A stretch of 64,000 nt of DNA from Dyadobacter sp. CY312 (lineage in GTDB: Bacteria; Bacteroidota; Bacteroidia; Cytophagales; Spirosomataceae), in the NCBI RefSeq assembly GCF_021390535.1, contig NZ_JAJUXG010000015.1, positions 62,001 through 126,000 of the forward strand, in the 5' to 3' direction. A model generated the notes under the pieces. The model worked only from the letters and a program-made list of their open reading frames with translations, was not told the origin of the DNA and did no database searches. This document shows, one piece after another, positions 27,379 through 35,682 of this stretch. Position numbers and translations under genes: made by a program. Position 1 is the first letter of the stretch, and every line of letters begins with the position of its first letter.

Positions 27379-30300
27379 CTATTCAATTACAACGCAGTCG
27401 CCGTTTTTAACTTCAAGTTCAACCTTTTTATATTTCACGTCTCTTAAAATTCGTCCGTCGCGGTACTGAACTGAAACCTTCTGATTTCTATCTGCAATTT
27501 TGATGGTACGAACTGGTTGTGTTTTCGTAGATGACTCCATTTGACGACCGTATTCACCAGGGCCGTCGAGCTCAGATTCGAAATCCTCCTCACGATTGGT
27601 ATGAAGTTCGGGAGCAGGAGCCGCAGGGCGGCGTACCTGTTGAGGAACAGCAGCGGCAGCAGGAGCTGCGTCTTCCTGTGGAATATCCGCTTTCATCAGG
27701 AACGAGATCATATCAAAGTTCACCTTACTCAGGAAACGCTTGAACAACTCAACTGACTCAAATTTATATATCAATAAAGGATCCTTTTGCTCAAATACGG
27801 CATTTTGTACCGACTGTTTCAAGTCATCCATTTCGCGCAAATGCTCTTTCCATTCCTGGTCAATAAGCGAAAGCACAATAGCCTTCTCCATCTCATGCGT
27901 GATCTCACGACCATCGTTGTCAATGGCCTTTTTAAGACCAACAACAACACCCGTCTGGCGAAGACCATCGCTGAACGGTATCATTATTTCAGTAATTGTA
28001 GCTCCACGTTCAGCGTGAATTGATTGCAGTACGGGCAACGCTTTTTGACCGATCGCATTGTTTTTATCCTGATACTGAGTCTCAGCAGCGTCATACAGTT
28101 TCTGTGAACGCTCAGCCGGCTTCATAGATCCGTATTCACTTTCTGAGAATGGAAGTTCCATACCCAGTGTGGTGATAGCAGCAAGTTCCAGCTCAGCATA
28201 AGTTCCTGCTGTTGCCGAAATTTCCTCACAAACATCATATAATGTATTGGCAATATCCACAGCCAAACGATCTCCAAACAGAGCATTGCGACGGCGCGTA
28301 TAGATGGCATCACGCTGATAGTTCATGACATCGTCATATTCCAACAGACGCTTACGCATACCAAAGTTGTTTTCTTCTACCTTTTTCTGAGCGCGTTCGA
28401 TTGATTTGGTAATCATTCCACTCTGAATCACTTCACCTTCTTCCAGTCCCATGCGGTCCATCACCTTCGCCATACGGTCAGAACCGAACAAACGCATCAG
28501 GTTATCTTCAAGAGAAACAAAGAATTGCGAAGAACCCGGATCACCTTGACGACCGGAACGACCTCTTAACTGACGGTCAACACGGCGACTTTCATGGCGT
28601 TCTGTACCGATAATAGCCAAACCACCCGCTGCTTTCGAATCAGCGGTAAGTTTAATATCCGTACCACGACCAGCCATGTTGGTTGCGATCGTAACAGTTC
28701 CCGGCTTACCGGCTTCTGCAACTACCTCCGCTTCTTTCTGGTGTTGTTTTGCATTTAAAACCTGATGTGGAATCTTACGAAGGGTAAGCATCCGGCTGAT
28801 AATCTCTGAATTTTCTACCGAAGTCGTACCAACCAGAACGGGACGGCCTGCTTCTACCAGTTCAACAATCTCATCCGTTACCGCATTGTATTTTTCACGA
28901 ACCGAACGGTAAACTTTGTCTTCCTGATCTTTACGTGTAATTCCAACATTGGTAGGAACAGAAACGACATCCAATTTATAGATTTCCCAGAATTCACCCG
29001 CTTCTGTTTCGGCTGTACCAGTCATACCGGCCAGCTTGTGGTACATTCTGAAATAGTTCTGAAGGGTAACGGTAGCATAAGTCTGCGTTGCATCTTCTAC
29101 ACGAACACTTTCTTTTGCTTCAATCGCCTGGTGCAAACCATCAGAGTAACGACGGCCATCCATAATACGACCCGTTTGCTCATCCACAATTTTAACTTTT
29201 CCATCCATGATCACATATTCCACGTCTTTTTCAAAAAGTGTATATGCTTTCAAAAGTTGGTTAACTGTATGAATACGAGCTGTTTTTACAGAGTAATCAC
29301 GAATCAGTGCTTCTTTCTGAAGAATACGTTCCTGTTCGTTTAAGGACTGATCTTTCTCGATTACATCAAGATCAACAGCAATATCTGGAAGAATAAAGAA
29401 ATTGGTTTCAACCGACTCGCCTGTCAGGAAGTCAATTCCTTTTTCTGTAAGTTCAATACTATTGTGACGCTCATCTATTGTGAAATAAAGAGGTGCATCA
29501 GCAACAGGCATCAATTTTTGATTTTCTGCAAGGTGAATCGATTCGGACTCCTGCATCAACTGCCGGATTCCTGACTCACTCAGATACTTAATCAAAGGTT
29601 TGTATTTTGGCATACCGCGGTGCGCACGGAAAAGAGACAACGCTCCTTCTTTTTTATCACCGGCAGCGATTTTTTTCTTTGCTTCGTTCAGAAGATCCAT
29701 TGCCAGTTTCTTCTGAGCTTCTACGATACGTGACACCCGTGGTTTCAATTCCAGATATTCCTGCTCATCTCCGCGAGGAACAGGTCCACTGATAATCAAT
29801 GGCGTACGCGCGTCATCAATCAAAACGGAGTCAACCTCATCGACCATTGCGTAATGGTGCTTGCGCTGTACCAGCTCCTCCGGGGTACGTGACATGTTGT
29901 CACGCAGGTAATCAAAACCGAATTCGTTATTGGTTCCGTACGTAAGATCTGCCTTATAAGCATTACGGCGGGCAACGGTATTAGGCTGATGACGATCAAT
30001 ACAATCAACACTCATTCCATGGAATTCAAACAACGGAGCATTCCATTCCGCATCACGTTTAGCAAGGTAGTCGTTCACAGTAACGATGTGCACACCCCGA
30101 CCAGCCAGCGCATTTAGAAATGCTGGCAAAGTAGCTACCAACGTTTTACCTTCACCAGTGGCCATTTCAGAAATTTTCCCCTGATGCAACACCACACCAC
30201 CGATCAGCTGTACATCATAATGAAGCATAGCCCACTTGATCGGCTGCCCGATTACATCCCAGGTTGTATTCCAAAAGGCTTTTTCACCCTCGATAGAAAC

Positions 30301-30729
30301 ATGTGATTTTTTTGAAGCAACTTCTCTATCGAAATATGATGCTGTAACTTCAATGCGGTCATTGTCTTTAAAACGGCGCGCAGTATCCTTTACAATGGCA
30401 AATGCTTTTGGTAATATTTCCAAAAGCACGCGTTCCAGTTCTTTATTACGATCCAGCTCCAATTCATCTATTTTCTTAAAAATAGCCTCTTTACTGTCTA
30501 CGTTAGGCTCATCTGCGGCTTGCGTGCGCAGAGAAGCAATTTGTTCATCTATGGATTTCAGCTCAGAAGCTATGCGGGTTTTAAGCGCTTCCGATTCAGC
30601 ACGAAGCTGGTCATTCGTAAGAGAAGCCAGCAAAGCATATTCTGCATTGACCATCCCAACATAAGGGGTCAATTCCTTTAAATCCCGTTCCGCTTTGGTA
30701 CCGAATAGCTTCGAAAATATTTTAAACAT
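27379..30729 (-). CDS. secA: Protein translocase ATPase SecA
   Basis: 1116-residue motor that pushes preproteins through SecYEG. Walker A GEGKT (192-196), then HIVTVNDYLAKRDAEW and the DEVDSVLIDDARTPLIISG block. The second ATPase half shows TGTAETE, VLVGTTSVENSE, ATNMAGRGTDIKL and GTERHESRRVDRQLRGRSGRQGDPGSS. An Ala/Pro-rich linker precedes a C-terminus ending NGDCVVIE. The usual Cys-rich zinc-binding tail (CxCxSG...) is absent and replaced by a short basic/acidic tail. An insert near residues 325-430 makes it longer than E. coli SecA, as commonly seen in Bacteroidota. Confidence 0.97.
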   Translation of the reverse strand: MFKIFSKLFGTKAERDLKELTPYVGMVNAEYALLASLTNDQLRAESEALKTRIASELKSIDEQIASLRTQAADEPNVDSKEAIFKKIDELELDRNKELERVLLEILPKAFAIVKDTARRFKDNDRIEVTASYFDREVASKKSHVSIEGEKAFWNTTWDVIGQPIKWAMLHYDVQLIGGVVLHQGKISEMATGEGKTLVATLPAFLNALAGRGVHIVTVNDYLAKRDAEWNAPLFEFHGMSVDCIDRHQPNTVARRNAYKADLTYGTNNEFGFDYLRDNMSRTPEELVQRKHHYAMVDEVDSVLIDDARTPLIISGPVPRGDEQEYLELKPRVSRIVEAQKKLAMDLLNEAKKKIAAGDKKEGALSLFRAHRGMPKYKPLIKYLSESGIRQLMQESESIHLAENQKLMPVADAPLYFTIDERHNSIELTEKGIDFLTGESVETNFFILPDIAVDLDVIEKDQSLNEQERILQKEALIRDYSVKTARIHTVNQLLKAYTLFEKDVEYVIMDGKVKIVDEQTGRIMDGRRYSDGLHQAIEAKESVRVEDATQTYATVTLQNYFRMYHKLAGMTGTAETEAGEFWEIYKLDVVSVPTNVGITRKDQEDKVYRSVREKYNAVTDEIVELVEAGRPVLVGTTSVENSEIISRMLTLRKIPHQVLNAKQHQKEAEVVAEAGKPGTVTIATNMAGRGTDIKLTADSKAAGGLAIIGTERHESRRVDRQLRGRSGRQGDPGSSQFFVSLEDNLMRLFGSDRMAKVMDRMGLEEGEVIQSGMITKSIERAQKKVEENNFGMRKRLLEYDDVMNYQRDAIYTRRRNALFGDRLAVDIANTLYDVCEEISATAGTYAELELAAITTLGMELPFSESEYGSMKPAERSQKLYDAAETQYQDKNNAIGQKALPVLQSIHAERGATITEIMIPFSDGLRQTGVVVGLKKAIDNDGREITHEMEKAIVLSLIDQEWKEHLREMDDLKQSVQNAVFEQKDPLLIYKFESVELFKRFLSKVNFDMISFLMKADIPQEDAAPAAAAVPQQVRRPAAPAPELHTNREEDFESELDGPGEYGRQMESSTKTQPVRTIKIADRNQKVSVQYRDGRILRDVKYKKVELEVKNGDCVVIE

Positions 30730-30970
30730 GATCTTTTATCTATATTTTTTATCGTTCCTTATCTCTGAAAAATATTACACCCGGCTTATCTTATGTGCCA
30801 GATTGTCAGCAAAGCTACTATTTTCAACTGCAAAAGTAATTCTTTACAAATAGTTATTAGCAAGATTCAGAATAATCCTAAGGAAAGTCTAATATTGACA
30901 GTTAGCCATGAGAGCGGTTGTAACCCTGTTCTAATATCACCTTGGTAAACTGTTCGTTTTAAATAGTTCT

Positions 30971-31006
30971 TTATTCAAAATGAATAGTTTTATGCATTTT
31001 GAATAA
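30971..31006 (+). promoter_or_regulatory. Inverted repeat, candidate operator of the Uma2 gene
   Basis: Perfect 12-bp arms TTATTCAAAATG (30971-30982) and its complement (30995-31006), 12-nt spacer. The right arm contains the -33 element TTTG of the promoter of the downstream gene, so a bound protein would block it. Confidence 0.45.
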
Positions 31007-31026
31007 TCCATAATTCGTTATATTTG
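30998..31026 (+). promoter_or_regulatory. Bacteroidota-type promoter of the Uma2 gene
   Basis: TTTG (30998-31001), 17-nt spacer, TATATTTG (31019-31026), a full match to the TAnnTTTG -7 consensus. Transcript start would be about 15 bp before the ATG at 31048. Confidence 0.6.
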
Positions 31027-31047
31027 AGTTGAACAAAGCATTTTGGC

Positions 31048-31629
31048 ATGATCATCCCATTAAATCTTCCTGCAATCGAATCTTTTACCGACAATGAGCT
31101 GATGGAGTTTTGTGTAGCCAATCCGGATCTGTATGTGGAAAGGGACGAAAATGGACAACTCTTCATCAACATGACACCCACTTTTGCACTAAGCAGCTCC
31201 AACAACAGCGAACTTAATGGAGAGCTCATCATCTGGAACCGTCGTCAGAAAACTGGCAAAGTTTTGGATTCAAATGGCGCCTTCTTTCTTGCCGATTCTT
31301 CGATGCGTGTACCGGACGTAGCCTGGATCGCCATTGATCGCTGGAAAGAACTTTCCATGGCAGAAAAGAAATCGTTTCCCCGTTTGGCTCCGGATTTTGT
31401 CATTGAGCTAAAATCTGAAACAGACAACATCAATGAGTTGAAGGCTAAAATGCAAAAGTGGATTGACAATGGCGTCAGACTTGCATGGTTGGTTTCTCCT
31501 GAGGAGCAACTCACTTACATTTATCAGTCTGACTTCCCTGTTACAACCTGCTCATTTAACGATATACTTACGGGAAGCGATGTCCTGATCGACTTCTCCG
31601 TAAAACTGAGCGACATATTGGAGTATTGA
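31048..31629 (+). CDS. Uma2 family protein (PD-(D/E)XK-fold, DUF820)
   Basis: 193 residues of the Uma2/DUF820 family, which has a restriction-endonuclease-like fold. Asp in RVPDVAWI (about 91) and E-x-K in FVIELKSE (about 116-118) form the predicted metal site. Middle DNGVRLAWLVSPEEQ and C-terminus are typical. Uma2 genes are scattered in cyanobacteria and Bacteroidota and often move horizontally; their cellular role is unknown, and a nuclease role is only inferred. Stands alone between secA and pspC-like genes. Confidence 0.85.
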   Translation: MIIPLNLPAIESFTDNELMEFCVANPDLYVERDENGQLFINMTPTFALSSSNNSELNGELIIWNRRQKTGKVLDSNGAFFLADSSMRVPDVAWIAIDRWKELSMAEKKSFPRLAPDFVIELKSETDNINELKAKMQKWIDNGVRLAWLVSPEEQLTYIYQSDFPVTTCSFNDILTGSDVLIDFSVKLSDILEY

Positions 31630-31821
31630 ATCAATGCTTTCCAGTGGTTACAAAATAATTTAGCAGCAGGAACTGCTCTCAAATGCCGATTACTCTCGGT
31701 ATTTCTTCCCTAAAAAGAACCATTTCTCAAACCTACAAACCACTCATAACATTTCAGATCAAACTACCATGCATTACATAGTACCTTTGAATCAACAATA
31801 ACAAACAAAACGAACATAGCC

Positions 31822-32055
31822 ATGAACAACAATAGATTATTCCGCAATACAAACAGCAAAGTAATAGGTGGTGTAGCATCCGGTTTAGCCGACTATCTAC
31901 AGATCGATGTAACAATCGTACGGGTACTTCTGGTTTTGGCAATTTTCATTCCTAAACCATTCCCAATTGTACTTATATACATCATTCTATGGGCTGTGAT
32001 GCCTGCAAATACGGGACAGAAAGCTCTTGAACAAGGCCATTCTGTATCACAGTAA
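31822..32055 (+). CDS. PspC domain protein
   Basis: 77 residues: R(L)FRNT.SKVIGGVASGLADYLQIDVT.VRVLLVLAIF....FPIVLIYIILWAVMP is a single PspC domain with one or two membrane segments. PspC proteins act as membrane-stress sensors next to pspA/pspB; neither is adjacent here, so stress sensing is an inference. A hairpin terminator (32120-32149) lies 64 bp past the stop. Confidence 0.85.
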   Translation: MNNNRLFRNTNSKVIGGVASGLADYLQIDVTIVRVLLVLAIFIPKPFPIVLIYIILWAVMPANTGQKALEQGHSVSQ

Positions 32056-32119
32056 CAGCAAGGCAACCTATTCTTTCCTAGAAAATCAATATTAAAACTC
32101 AGAACTTACTGGTATTTAC

Positions 32120-32149
32120 AAACCATCGGAAAACAAATTCCGGTGGTTT
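32120..32149 (+). terminator. Intrinsic terminator after PspC gene
   Basis: 12-bp arms (32120-32131 AAACCATCGGAA, 32138-32149) with one G-U pair, a 6-nt loop and a T-rich flank. Overlaps the -33 region of the thiolase promoter. Confidence 0.7.
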
Positions 32150-32177
32150 GTTGTTTTATTTTTAATTGCTAATTTTA
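32147..32177 (+). promoter_or_regulatory. Promoter of the thiolase gene
   Basis: TTTG (32147-32150), 19-nt spacer, TAATTTTA (32170-32177), one mismatch to TAnnTTTG. The palindrome 32179-32202 begins 1 bp downstream, over the expected transcript start. Confidence 0.5.
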
Positions 32178-32178
32178 C

Positions 32179-32202
32179 AAATAGTATGCAGGCATACTAT
32201 TT
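32179..32202 (+). promoter_or_regulatory. Palindromic operator, thiolase gene (site 1 of 2)
   Basis: Perfect inverted repeat with 11-bp arms AAATAGTATGC / complement, 2-nt centre AG. Its core TATGC-NN-GCATA matches the site at 38652-38679 upstream of the acyl-CoA dehydrogenase gene. Placement over the start of transcription points to a repressor. MarR- or TetR-type dimers are candidates; regulator not encoded in the window. Confidence 0.7.
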
Positions 32203-32243
32203 TGCATCACTGGCAAAAATTTGAACTAAAACCAACCTTAGAT

Positions 32244-33422
32244 ATGAACGCATACATTGTTGCCGGGTACCGGAGTGCCGTTGGAAAAGCATCAAGAGGA
32301 GGATTCCGCTTTACAAGACCGGACGATCTTGGAGCAGAAGTAATTAAATACCTTCTTGACAAAATACCCAATCTTGACCCTGCACGTGTAGACGATGTTA
32401 TAGTCGGCAATGCGGTTCCCGAAGCAGAACAGGGTATGCAAATGGGACGTTATGTAGCATTACTAGCACTTCCTAAAAATGTATCTGGCATAACCATTAA
32501 CCGCTATTGTGGTTCAGGAGTTGAAGCTATTGCTATGGCAGCAGCTAAAATTCACGCCGGAATGGCCGACTGTATTATCGCAGGAGGCACTGAATCCATG
32601 TCTATGGTACCAACCATGGGATGGAAAACCGCTCTTAACTATGAAATTGCCCATACAAATCCTGACTATTATCTCAGTATGGGACTTACTGCTGAGCAGG
32701 TTGCCAAGGACTTCAAAATAAGCCGCGAAAAACAAGATGAGTTCGCATTCCTTTCTCACCAGAAGGCACTCAATGCCCAAAAGGAGAATATTTTCGCAGA
32801 TGGTATTGTGCCTATCACGGTTAAGGAAACTTATTTTGATCAGGCTACCGGGAAGAAAAAGACAAAAGAAACGACTATAACTCAGGACGAGGGACCACGT
32901 GCAGACACGACTTTTGAAGCACTAATGAAACTAAAACCTGTGTTTGCCGCAGGTGGATCAGTAACTGCGGGAAACTCATCCCAAACATCCGACGGTGCAG
33001 CGTTTGTGATGGTAATGTCGGAAAAAATGGTGAATGATTTGGGACTCACACCCATTGCGAGAATGTTATCCTATGCCACCGCCGGAGTAGATCCGCGTGT
33101 TATGGGCATTGGACCAGTTGCAGCTATCCCGATCGCACTAAAACAAGCCGGACTTAAATTGTCGGATATTGAACAGATAGAGCTGAACGAAGCCTTTGCA
33201 GCACAAGCACTCGCTGTAATTCAGGAATTGGACATCAATCCTGAAATAGTGAATCCAAATGGAGGCGCAATTGCGTTAGGGCATGCGTTAGGATCAACAG
33301 GAGCCCGTTTATCGGTACAGCTTTTTAATGAGATGAAAAGAAGAAATCAAAAATATGGCATGGTAACTGCTTGTGTAGGAGGCGGACAAGGAGTAGCGGG
33401 CATATACGAAAGACTTAATTAA
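32244..33422 (+). CDS. Acetyl-CoA acyltransferase (thiolase)
   Basis: 392 residues from ATG 32244. An upstream TTG at 32166 is in frame, but the operator palindrome lies between the two, which decides for 32244. Thiolytic cleavage of 3-ketoacyl-CoA in the last step of fatty acid beta-oxidation. Catalytic Cys89 in [12 protein letters not shown], His in [19 protein letters not shown], and the second Cys in [13 protein letters not shown] near the C-terminus; full length. In many relatives this gene adjoins the 3-hydroxyacyl-CoA dehydrogenase and acyl-CoA dehydrogenase genes; here the latter is 5.3 kb away and the former is absent. Confidence 0.92.
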   Translation: MNAYIVAGYRSAVGKASRGGFRFTRPDDLGAEVIKYLLDKIPNLDPARVDDVIVGNAVPEAEQGMQMGRYVALLALPKNVSGITINRYCGSGVEAIAMAAAKIHAGMADCIIAGGTESMSMVPTMGWKTALNYEIAHTNPDYYLSMGLTAEQVAKDFKISREKQDEFAFLSHQKALNAQKENIFADGIVPITVKETYFDQATGKKKTKETTITQDEGPRADTTFEALMKLKPVFAAGGSVTAGNSSQTSDGAAFVMVMSEKMVNDLGLTPIARMLSYATAGVDPRVMGIGPVAAIPIALKQAGLKLSDIEQIELNEAFAAQALAVIQELDINPEIVNPNGGAIALGHALGSTGARLSVQLFNEMKRRNQKYGMVTACVGGGQGVAGIYERLN

Positions 33423-33454
33423 GTTAAAGTTACATATTACAGTATTTTGAAGCT

Positions 33455-33486
33455 CTCCCCGGCAGATGTAACAGTCTTCCGGGGAG
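33455..33486 (+). terminator. Intrinsic terminator after thiolase gene
   Basis: 8-bp GC-rich arms CTCCCCGG (33455-33462) and complement (33479-33486), then a T-rich tail (33487-33499). Confidence 0.8.
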
Positions 33487-33524
33487 TTTCTTTATTTTTG
33501 CCGTACAAACTTTGAAAACTATAT

Positions 33525-34535
33525 ATGGATGTATCCATTATCATCATAAACTTTCGGTGTCCGGACCTTATTCTTAATTGCATAAATTCTATTTACAAAT
33601 ACACACAAAATGTCAGTTTTGAAATTATAATCGTAGACAATGACCCGGAAAACGGAGGAGGTAATGTGATCAGGAATACGCACCCGGCAGTGAAATGGAT
33701 TGACATGGAGTACAATGCCGGATTTGGAAGAGCAAATAACAGGGGAATGGAGATTTCTTCTGGAAAATATTTTTTACTCTTAAATGCTGATACACTTCTG
33801 ACAGACAACGTGATCGGACGCTGTTTCGATCGAATGAATTCAAGAACCGACATCATGGCGTGCGGTGCGTTTCAGCATTACGAAGACGGCACCAAAATGC
33901 CATTCTATCAAAGTTTTAATGATTTCAGGCGTACTTTCTACATCCTGCCTCCGGGAAATACTTCTGATAAAATCATGCATAAATTATATCCTGAACCCAG
34001 CCATCAAGATCCTGACCAGTATGATTGGCTCGTTGGAGCGTTCATTTTTACCCGCAGGGAAGGCTTTGAACGTACCGGAGGATTCAGCGAAGACTTTTTT
34101 ATGTATGGCGAAGATGTGGAATGGTCGTGGAGACTGGGATTACTGGGCAAGCTCTGTATTTTTGAAGATTGCACCTACATACATCTGGAAAACAAAAACC
34201 CTTTCAGACGGACCAACATTTCATGGATCAACAGATTCAGTACCCAAATGCAGGTTTCTAATTTGCTGTGGATCAGAAAACAGTATGGTGTGCTGCCCTA
34301 TTTAATACTCATTTTTCATTACTTACTAATGATTCCTGTCGTGTACATCTGGAAGATTGTATTAAATATAAAAAACTCGGGAAATCCATTTTCAGAGCTG
34401 GGCACCCAACATGTATTTTTTAGAAAAACGGTCGTTTTGTTGAAGTACTTCTGGAAAACTTTACTAGCGCAAAAAGAGCTGTATAAGATTAAACCGTCCG
34501 AAAACATAGACCTCTTAACCTCCTCAAAAGGATAA
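33525..34535 (+). CDS. Glycosyltransferase family 2 (rhamnosyltransferase-like)
   Basis: 336 residues. GT-A fold: DVSIIIINF opens the nucleotide-sugar domain, IIIVDND at 34-40, and the DxD-like NADT at 87-90 binds the metal. GAFIFTRREGFERTGGFSEDFFMYGEDVEWSWRLG is a classic GT2 acceptor-side stretch. A C-terminal hydrophobic segment (about 256-282) may tether it to the membrane. Makes a polysaccharide or glycan linkage; sugar not identifiable. First gene of a tight three-gene run (19-bp and 15-bp gaps) with a GT4 and a T9SS-exported protein. Confidence 0.88.
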   Translation: MDVSIIIINFRCPDLILNCINSIYKYTQNVSFEIIIVDNDPENGGGNVIRNTHPAVKWIDMEYNAGFGRANNRGMEISSGKYFLLLNADTLLTDNVIGRCFDRMNSRTDIMACGAFQHYEDGTKMPFYQSFNDFRRTFYILPPGNTSDKIMHKLYPEPSHQDPDQYDWLVGAFIFTRREGFERTGGFSEDFFMYGEDVEWSWRLGLLGKLCIFEDCTYIHLENKNPFRRTNISWINRFSTQMQVSNLLWIRKQYGVLPYLILIFHYLLMIPVVYIWKIVLNIKNSGNPFSELGTQHVFFRKTVVLLKYFWKTLLAQKELYKIKPSENIDLLTSSKG

Positions 34536-34554
34536 CATCATCAGCTTTTTTACC

Positions 34555-35667
34555 ATGACAAAACCAAAACAGCGCATTCTGTTTTTTACACCGTTTGCCA
34601 CGCGAACAGGATCTGAGATGATGTTGCTTTATATACTTCAAAATATAGACAGAGCACGTTTTGACGCAGGTTTGGTTAGTTTCGATAATGGGGAATTGCT
34701 AAAAGAGTTTCCTGCCGATATACCCACATTTGTGGCTCCGAAAAAATACAACCTTTTTCAGAAGGTCCAGTTTCGCATGGGTTTCAATCCAACACTGGAA
34801 TATATTCGAAAGATTGGGAAAGAATTTAAAGCAGATATCTGGTACATTAATACAACAATGCTCCCGGAGGTTTATCTGATTGCAAAGGAATTCAATGTAA
34901 AGGTGATTACTCACTTTCATGAGTTACCACTCACCTACGCTTATCTAAGCAGTACAGATATGAAGAGCATCATCACAAAGTCAGATTTGCTAATCGGGTG
35001 TTCACAGGTAACTTGTGATGCGATAAGCGATGCGGGCGGAAATAATGTAAAGCTCTTGTATTCTTTCATCGATTCTACAAAAATCAAAACCGATAACCCG
35101 CGTACTGCCGAGCTTAGGAAATCCCTGGGTATACCTCAGGAGGATCACATCTGGATATTATCCGGCATGACCTCAGAGCGAAAAGGCTTTGATCTTTTAC
35201 CAGAAATCGCCAATCAGCTTAACGATCCGCGTGTTCATCTGGTGTGGGTCGGCAACAAAATCGATGATGGAATGGTCTATTACACCGAGCAGAAATGCCG
35301 GAATTCCAAGTCGCAAACAAGGGTTTATTTTACCGGAAAACAAAAAGAAGATTACTACAATTATATTAATCTCGGAGATGGCTTTCTGTTAACATCCCGA
35401 CAGGATCCTTTCCCGCTTGTCATGATAGAAGCTGCCTTCCTTGGAAAACCGATCATCTCATTTCCTTCGGGCGGAGCTTCTGAGTTCATTCAGGAAGGCA
35501 TGGGTATTGTAACAGAAGAAATCAGCGTTAAACAAATGGTTAACGCTATGCATCTGATTATGAATAAGGAGATTTCTACAAATGCGGAGATCAGTAAGGA
35601 ACGTGCAGGCGTTTTCAACATAGCAAATGGCTACGCCGACTGGATTAAAATTATGGACACCTTGTAA
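34555..35667 (+). CDS. Glycosyltransferase family 4
   Basis: 370 residues, GT-B fold. N-terminal half has FFTPFATRTGSEMMLLY; the C-terminal half has the donor-binding ILSGMTSERKGFDLLPEIA, then LLTSRQDPFPLVMIEAAFLGKPIISFPSGGASEF with the family's ExxxxGxP-type motif (E..FLGKP). Likely adds a sugar to a lipid-linked or surface glycan in the cytoplasm. Cotranscribed with the GT2 gene upstream; the pair and the next gene suggest a small envelope-glycan locus inserted between beta-oxidation genes. Confidence 0.86.
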   Translation: MTKPKQRILFFTPFATRTGSEMMLLYILQNIDRARFDAGLVSFDNGELLKEFPADIPTFVAPKKYNLFQKVQFRMGFNPTLEYIRKIGKEFKADIWYINTTMLPEVYLIAKEFNVKVITHFHELPLTYAYLSSTDMKSIITKSDLLIGCSQVTCDAISDAGGNNVKLLYSFIDSTKIKTDNPRTAELRKSLGIPQEDHIWILSGMTSERKGFDLLPEIANQLNDPRVHLVWVGNKIDDGMVYYTEQKCRNSKSQTRVYFTGKQKEDYYNYINLGDGFLLTSRQDPFPLVMIEAAFLGKPIISFPSGGASEFIQEGMGIVTEEISVKQMVNAMHLIMNKEISTNAEISKERAGVFNIANGYADWIKIMDTL

Positions 35668-35682
35668 AGCCAACACGAGCTT

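Larger units (their letters stand above)
30730..31047. other. 318-bp divergent intergenic region, secA / Uma2 gene
   Basis: AT-rich gap between secA (minus) and the Uma2-family gene (plus). The right-hand part holds an inverted repeat (30971-31006) and a Bacteroidota-type promoter (30998-31026). I saw nothing else of note in the part nearest secA. Confidence 0.5.

Noticed and set aside
32166-32243. N-terminal extension of the thiolase from a TTG
   Set aside because: It spans the operator palindrome, starts before the expected transcript start and matches no thiolase; ATG 32244 gives a normal thiolase.
33493-33500. TATTTTTG as a promoter of the glycosyltransferase cassette
   Set aside because: It lies in the T-tail of the thiolase terminator and has no TTG at the right distance upstream.
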